A stretch of DNA of 9,813 bases from Bordetella parapertussis (lineage in GTDB: Bacteria; Pseudomonadota; Gammaproteobacteria; Burkholderiales; Burkholderiaceae_B). This document shows, one piece after another, positions 6,785 to 9,813 of this stretch. The stretch lies in the NCBI GenBank assembly GCA_945869355.1, contig CAMBPA010000024.1, positions 1-9,813 of the forward strand, read 5' to 3'. Each line of letters begins with the position of its first letter. Within the stretch, counting starts at the first letter, position 1. The notes under the pieces were generated by a model. The model worked only from the letters and a program-made list of their open reading frames with translations, was not told the DNA's origin and did not search any database. A program made the position numbers and the translations under genes.

Positions 6785-6815
6785 AAAAAAGGTCTCGCTC
6801 AGCGAGGCCTTTTTT
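6785..6815. terminator. Bidirectional rho-independent terminator
   Basis: The stem is AAAAAAGG, T, CTCGC (6785-6798) paired with GCGAG, G, CCTTTTTT (6802-6815), 14 pairs including one T-G, with a TCA loop. Six T follow the G/C core on the plus strand and seven A precede it (six in the stem), so it reads as an intrinsic terminator in both directions. It ends the 457-residue gene from the left (stop at 6746-6748) and the iron-binding protein gene from the right (stop at 6847-6849). Confidence 0.92.
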
Positions 6816-6846
6816 ATGCGGGCTAGATCCTGAGCCGAGGTAGCAG

Positions 6847-7962
6847 CTATTTGAACCGCGTACGATCAAGAATTTTTTGTGCTTCGACTTGATTACGCCC
6901 CATCGCCGCAACCGAGACATTTTCTACCTTAAAAGGCCCAAGCTTGACGAGTCCGTCGTTCTCAATCTTGACACTCTTGACCACGGGCCATTCGTTGTTG
7001 CCGTCAGCAAAGTAAGCTTGCGCAGTATCGCTAGCTAAGTATTCAAGAAATTTTTTAGCCGCTTCTGGATGCGGTGCATTTTTTGCTATGCCGCCGCCCG
7101 CAATATTAATATGCGTGCCGCTCGTTTGTTGGTTGGGCCACACGAAACCAAGCTTGGCGACCAACGCTTGATCTTCAGGCTTTTTTGAACGCAGCATACG
7201 CACAAAATAGTATGAGTTCGTCAGTGCAACGCCGCACTCGCCTGAAGCGACCGACTTAATCTGATCCGTATCGCCGCCACGCGGCGCACGTGCCATGTTA
7301 GTGACCATACCGCGCGCCCAGGCTTCGGTCGCCGGAACACCCTCGCGATCGATCATTGCACCAACTAGTGACAGCATGTAGGGATGTGATCCGGATCGTG
7401 TGCAAACCTGTCCCTTGTTACGCGGCTCTGCGAGTTTTTCGTAACTATCGACATCACTGACCTGCATGCGTGCCTTGTTATAGACAATGACCCGCGCACG
7501 CGTAGAAAAACCAAACCACTTCACCCCTTCAGGTTGTACCGACGAGCGAAGATTTGCGGGGATACGTGCGTTTAAGTAATCGGACTGCGTCGCTTGAAAG
7601 AGGCCATCTGTTTCGGCACGCCACAACCTGGCAGCATCCACAAGCAAAATGACATCGGCCGGACTTTTTGCGCCCTCGCTTTTAAGCCGTTCGATGAGCG
7701 CGTTGTCGGAAGCCTCGATACGGTTAATTTTGATGCCGGTCGTTTTCGTGAAGTCGTTATAAAGCGCTTCGTCCGTATGGTAGTGACGTGCAGAGTACAG
7801 GTTGAGCTCAGCTGGTTTATCCGCCCACGCGGGTGATAAAGAAGCGGAAGCAGCCAACAGAAAAAGGCCTGTTAAATAACGCACGGGCTGAGTTGCCGCT
7901 TGATGCCGACCGGGCAATGCACCTACTTTGGTATCGATTTTGCTGCGCATTTTGCTACTCAT
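6847..7962 (-). CDS. fbpA: Periplasmic ferric-iron-binding protein of an ABC importer (FbpA/FutA/IdiA type)
   Basis: A 371-residue substrate-binding protein. LNLYSARHYHTDEALYNDF (53-71) is the hallmark N-terminal strand of FutA/IdiA-like ferric-binding proteins. Candidate iron ligands are His60, Tyr61, Tyr195, Tyr251 and Tyr252, matching in order and spacing the one-histidine, four-tyrosine site known from FutA proteins. The signal peptide has a hydrophobic core at about 29-41 and probable cleavage after SPAWA (47), giving a mature protein of about 324 residues. Its n-region is unusually long (about 28 residues). The ATG at 7962 is nevertheless preferred because AGGA lies six bases upstream; a GTG at codon 27 would give a standard signal but has no ribosome binding site. 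It lies 53 bases after the permease gene, and a Fur-controlled promoter sits between them. The symbol follows common usage; FutA or AfuA would serve as well. Confidence 0.93.
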   Translation of the reverse strand: MSSKMRSKIDTKVGALPGRHQAATQPVRYLTGLFLLAASASLSPAWADKPAELNLYSARHYHTDEALYNDFTKTTGIKINRIEASDNALIERLKSEGAKSPADVILLVDAARLWRAETDGLFQATQSDYLNARIPANLRSSVQPEGVKWFGFSTRARVIVYNKARMQVSDVDSYEKLAEPRNKGQVCTRSGSHPYMLSLVGAMIDREGVPATEAWARGMVTNMARAPRGGDTDQIKSVASGECGVALTNSYYFVRMLRSKKPEDQALVAKLGFVWPNQQTSGTHINIAGGGIAKNAPHPEAAKKFLEYLASDTAQAYFADGNNEWPVVKSVKIENDGLVKLGPFKVENVSVAAMGRNQVEAQKILDRTRFK

Positions 7963-7990
7963 AAAAAGTCCTAGTCGGACACATACGAGT

Positions 7991-8019
7991 AGAATACATC
8001 AAATGAGAATGATTATCAA
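7991..8019 (-). promoter_or_regulatory. Promoter of the iron-binding protein gene
   Basis: On the minus strand TTGATA (8014-8019, 5 of 6 to -35) and TATTCT (7991-7996, 4 of 6 to -10) are 17 bases apart. Transcription would start near 7984, leaving a leader of about 22 bases that includes the AGGA ribosome binding site (7969-7972). The -35 lies inside the Fur box, so repression by blocking polymerase is expected. Confidence 0.7.
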
Positions 8020-8023
8020 TACC
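8004..8023 (-). promoter_or_regulatory. Fur box
   Basis: On the minus strand TGATAATCATTCTCA (8004-8018) matches the 7-1-7 Fur consensus TGATAATnATTATCA at 13 of 14 defined bases. Against the 19-base box GATAATGATAATCATTATC, the stretch 8005-8023 matches at 16 of 19. It overlaps the -35 of the iron-binding protein promoter, and its first three bases are the TGA stop codon of the permease gene. Iron-loaded Fur would be expected to shut off the binding protein gene. Confidence 0.88.
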
Positions 8024-9608
8024 GTTTTGAAATCGAGATCGCTCTAGACAACACAATCACCGGAACTAGCCCTGCCACAACGATGGTGAGAGACGGTAAC
8101 GCAAGCTCAGCCAGGCGTTCGTCGGCGGCCAGCTGATACGTAGCGACGGCTAACGTGTCGAAATTGAACGGACGCAACAATAGCGTTGCGGGCAACTCTT
8201 TCATCACATCGACAATTACGAACAGACCCGCGGTCAACAAACTGCGCTTAAGCAACGGAAAATGGACATCTTGCATCGTCTGGAAGGGCGTTGCCCCAAG
8301 CAGGGCGGCAGTGCCATCCATGGAAGGCGTAATGCGTGACAGACCGGTCTCAACACTTTGCAGGCTCGATGACAGAAAACGGATCAAATACGCGTAAATC
8401 AATACCCAGGAAGTCGCGGACAGGATCCAAGCAGCCTGCATCAAGCCAAGAAACGACAAAATACCCACCGCCAACACCGCACCTGGCAACGCATAGCCTA
8501 ATCCGAGCAATCGATTCACCCAGACAAGAGTTCTACTTTTAGTTAAACGCGCGGCGTAGGCCAGCGCAACAGCACACGCGACCGAGATCAACGCAGTCAC
8601 GCACGCCAACCAAAACGAATTGGTCAGCCATTCGGCGTAACGCACATCAATGCTCAAGCCTTGTTGCCACAGTAAATTGATCAAAGCGAGCACCGGAACG
8701 ATGAAGGCGCACACCAGTGTTGCTCCACAAAAAGCAACAGCCCACAATGCTTTACGACCTCGTAAAGACTTGGGTAGAACCGCGCGCTGAATCACCCCAG
8801 AGCTCGCATAGCGCAACCGCGCACGATTACTTTGCTCAATATAAAAAATCAAGCCTACAAAAACCAACAAACCTAGCGATAGCTGCACAGCCGCCAACCG
8901 GTCGCTAAAAGACAGCCATGCTTTAAAGATGCCCGTCGCGAATGTCTCAACGCCAAAGTAAGAGACGGCTCCGTAATCTGCTAGCACCTCCATCAGTGCT
9001 AGCGCCATCCCTGCAAAAATCGCAGGTCGCGCCATCGGTAACACAAGTCGATAAAAAGCTTGCGTGCCGCTATAACCAAGCGTTTCCGCCGCCTCTGAGA
9101 GACGACCACTCCGATCCAGAAACGCTGTGCGTGCAATCAAATACACATAGGGATACAAGCAAAAAGAAAAGGACCACATCGCCCCACCCAGAGACCGAGG
9201 ATCAGGGAAGAACCACAGGCTCTCTAGGCCTAACACCTGCCGCAACAAAGTTTGCACAGGCCCTGCGAATTGCAATACGTCTACAAACAGATAGGCCATG
9301 ACATAGGTCGGAATAGCTAGCGGCAGAATTAACGCCCATTCAAATATTCTTTTTCCAGGGAACTGATAGTTTGCAACCAACCACGCGTTGCCAACACCGA
9401 GTACAAAAATACCGATACCTACCCCGATTAATAAAACAAAGGTGGATACAAGGTAATCTCCGAGAACAAACTCCCAGAGGTGCAATAAGGTCCCTTGTGC
9501 GCTAAGATCAGCGGCAACCGACCCTCCCTGCGTGTGAAAAAAGGGGATGAGCAGCCCCAGCAGTGGAAGGGACAGCAAGAAAGCAATCAGGGCTACAACA
9601 CGATGCAT
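8016..9608 (-). CDS. fbpB: Ferric-iron ABC importer permease with two fused permease domains (FbpB type)
   Basis: A 530-residue inner-membrane protein with about twelve hydrophobic segments in two homologous halves. Each half has the cytoplasmic coupling loop that docks on the ATPase: EAAETLGYSGTQAFYRLVLP (172-191) in the first and DGTAALLGATPFQTMQDVHF (431-450) in the second. DVMKELPATLLLRPFNFDTL (467-486) is typical of iron and related importers of this type. Length and layout fit the FbpB/AfuB/HitB family, in which one polypeptide provides the whole pore. The ATG at 9608 has no Shine-Dalgarno. The frame continues upstream for 16 more codons (from CTG after a TAA), with plausible residues, so the real N-terminus may be slightly longer with a non-ATG start. 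Its stop codon is part of the Fur box of the downstream gene. It is divergent from the ATPase gene, with only 68 bases between the starts. Confidence 0.93.
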   Translation of the reverse strand: MHRVVALIAFLLSLPLLGLLIPFFHTQGGSVAADLSAQGTLLHLWEFVLGDYLVSTFVLLIGVGIGIFVLGVGNAWLVANYQFPGKRIFEWALILPLAIPTYVMAYLFVDVLQFAGPVQTLLRQVLGLESLWFFPDPRSLGGAMWSFSFCLYPYVYLIARTAFLDRSGRLSEAAETLGYSGTQAFYRLVLPMARPAIFAGMALALMEVLADYGAVSYFGVETFATGIFKAWLSFSDRLAAVQLSLGLLVFVGLIFYIEQSNRARLRYASSGVIQRAVLPKSLRGRKALWAVAFCGATLVCAFIVPVLALINLLWQQGLSIDVRYAEWLTNSFWLACVTALISVACAVALAYAARLTKSRTLVWVNRLLGLGYALPGAVLAVGILSFLGLMQAAWILSATSWVLIYAYLIRFLSSSLQSVETGLSRITPSMDGTAALLGATPFQTMQDVHFPLLKRSLLTAGLFVIVDVMKELPATLLLRPFNFDTLAVATYQLAADERLAELALPSLTIVVAGLVPVIVLSRAISISKRY

Positions 9609-9667
9609 CGAAATGGGTCGCTGGGCTAAAACGCGGTTTCTGGAAGCAAATCCCAGTTAATGCGAAA

Positions 9668-9673
9668 ATTATA
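9668..9673 (-). promoter_or_regulatory. Candidate -10 for the permease gene
   Basis: A perfect TATAAT is present on the minus strand, 60 bases before the permease ATG and four bases before the ATPase ATG on the other strand. I find no -35 at 16-18 bases upstream, so it is uncertain. If real, the promoter of the permease would lie across the start of the ATPase gene, and the 68-base gap would serve both directions. Confidence 0.3.
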
Positions 9674-9676
9674 AAG

Positions 9677-9813
9677 ATGAATGATACGCAACCCCTACTT
9701 TCACTTGAACACGTCCGAGTCGGTTACCCGCGTTTGAACGGTCGGGGCTGGATGCCAATTGTCGAAGATTTGAGCCTAAGTCTAGCGCGAGGTGACATTG
9801 CCTGCCTGCTTGG
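9677..9813 (+). CDS. fbpC: ABC importer ATPase, N-terminal 45 codons (FbpC-like, cut by window edge)
   Basis: The frame from the ATG at 9677 runs open to the window edge. LLSLEHVRVGYPRL (7-20) is the usual first strand and A-loop region of an ABC ATPase, with Tyr17 likely to stack on adenine. IVEDLSLSLARGDIACLL (28-45) is the stretch just before the Walker A motif, which would fall immediately past position 9813. Beside the iron-importer permease this is most simply its ATPase, which would energise transport from the cytoplasmic face. The insertion NGRGWMP (21-27) between the first two strands is a little longer than usual. No clear Shine-Dalgarno precedes the ATG, only AAAG directly before it. 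It is an ABC ATPase beyond reasonable doubt; pairing with this permease is inferred from position. Confidence 0.82.
   Translation, partial: MNDTQPLLSLEHVRVGYPRLNGRGWMPIVEDLSLSLARGDIACLL

Noticed and set aside
8942..9301. 119-codon plus-strand open frame opposite the permease gene
   Set aside because: Low-complexity polar translation opposite clear transmembrane coding sequence; a shadow frame.
9662..9690. Second Fur box near the ATPase start (GATGAATGAT region)
   Set aside because: Best alignment matches the 19-base consensus at only about half the positions, no better than expected in A/T-rich DNA.

Overview
The window looks like a chromosome segment of a Gram-negative proteobacterium, most likely a betaproteobacterium of the Burkholderiales type. 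This is an inference from roughly 50% GC, compact gene spacing, the Atm1-type exporter, a near-consensus Fur box and the overall style of the proteins; nothing here fixes the genus. I see no insertion sequence, phage gene, CRISPR array, tRNA or rRNA.

Layout from left to right. Positions 1-780 (minus) hold the N-terminal 260 codons of an Atm1/HMT1-type ABC half-exporter, cut by the window edge. A 120-base divergent gap with three GAATCC half-sites separates it from a family VIII (beta-lactamase-fold) serine hydrolase (901-2097, plus). That gene converges on, and overlaps by 9 bases, a crotonase-family gene (2089-2895, minus). A short divergent gap leads to a RidA/YjgF-like gene (3009-3476, plus), a type I Baeyer-Villiger monooxygenase (3582-5183, plus) and a 457-residue protein I do not recognise (5375-6748, plus). 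A strong hairpin with A- and T-tracts on its two sides closes this block in both directions. The right-hand third is a ferric-iron ABC importer: substrate-binding protein (6847-7962, minus), two-domain permease (8016-9608, minus), and the start of a divergent ATPase gene (9677 to the edge, plus).

How the genes may work together. The middle block fits oxidation of a ketone: the monooxygenase inserts oxygen to give an ester or lactone, an esterase-like hydrolase could open it, and a crotonase could act on the CoA-activated product. The mixed gene orientations and the unknown substrate make this a hypothesis. The iron block is better supported. The substrate-binding protein carries His60, Tyr61, Tyr195, Tyr251 and Tyr252 in the FutA-like pattern, and its own promoter (-35 TTGATA, 17-base spacer, -10 TATTCT) lies under a Fur box that contains the permease stop codon.

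The points most worth a second look are the unrecognised 457-residue protein, which has signs of high expression, the Fur box fused to the permease stop codon, and the split arrangement of the iron importer genes.
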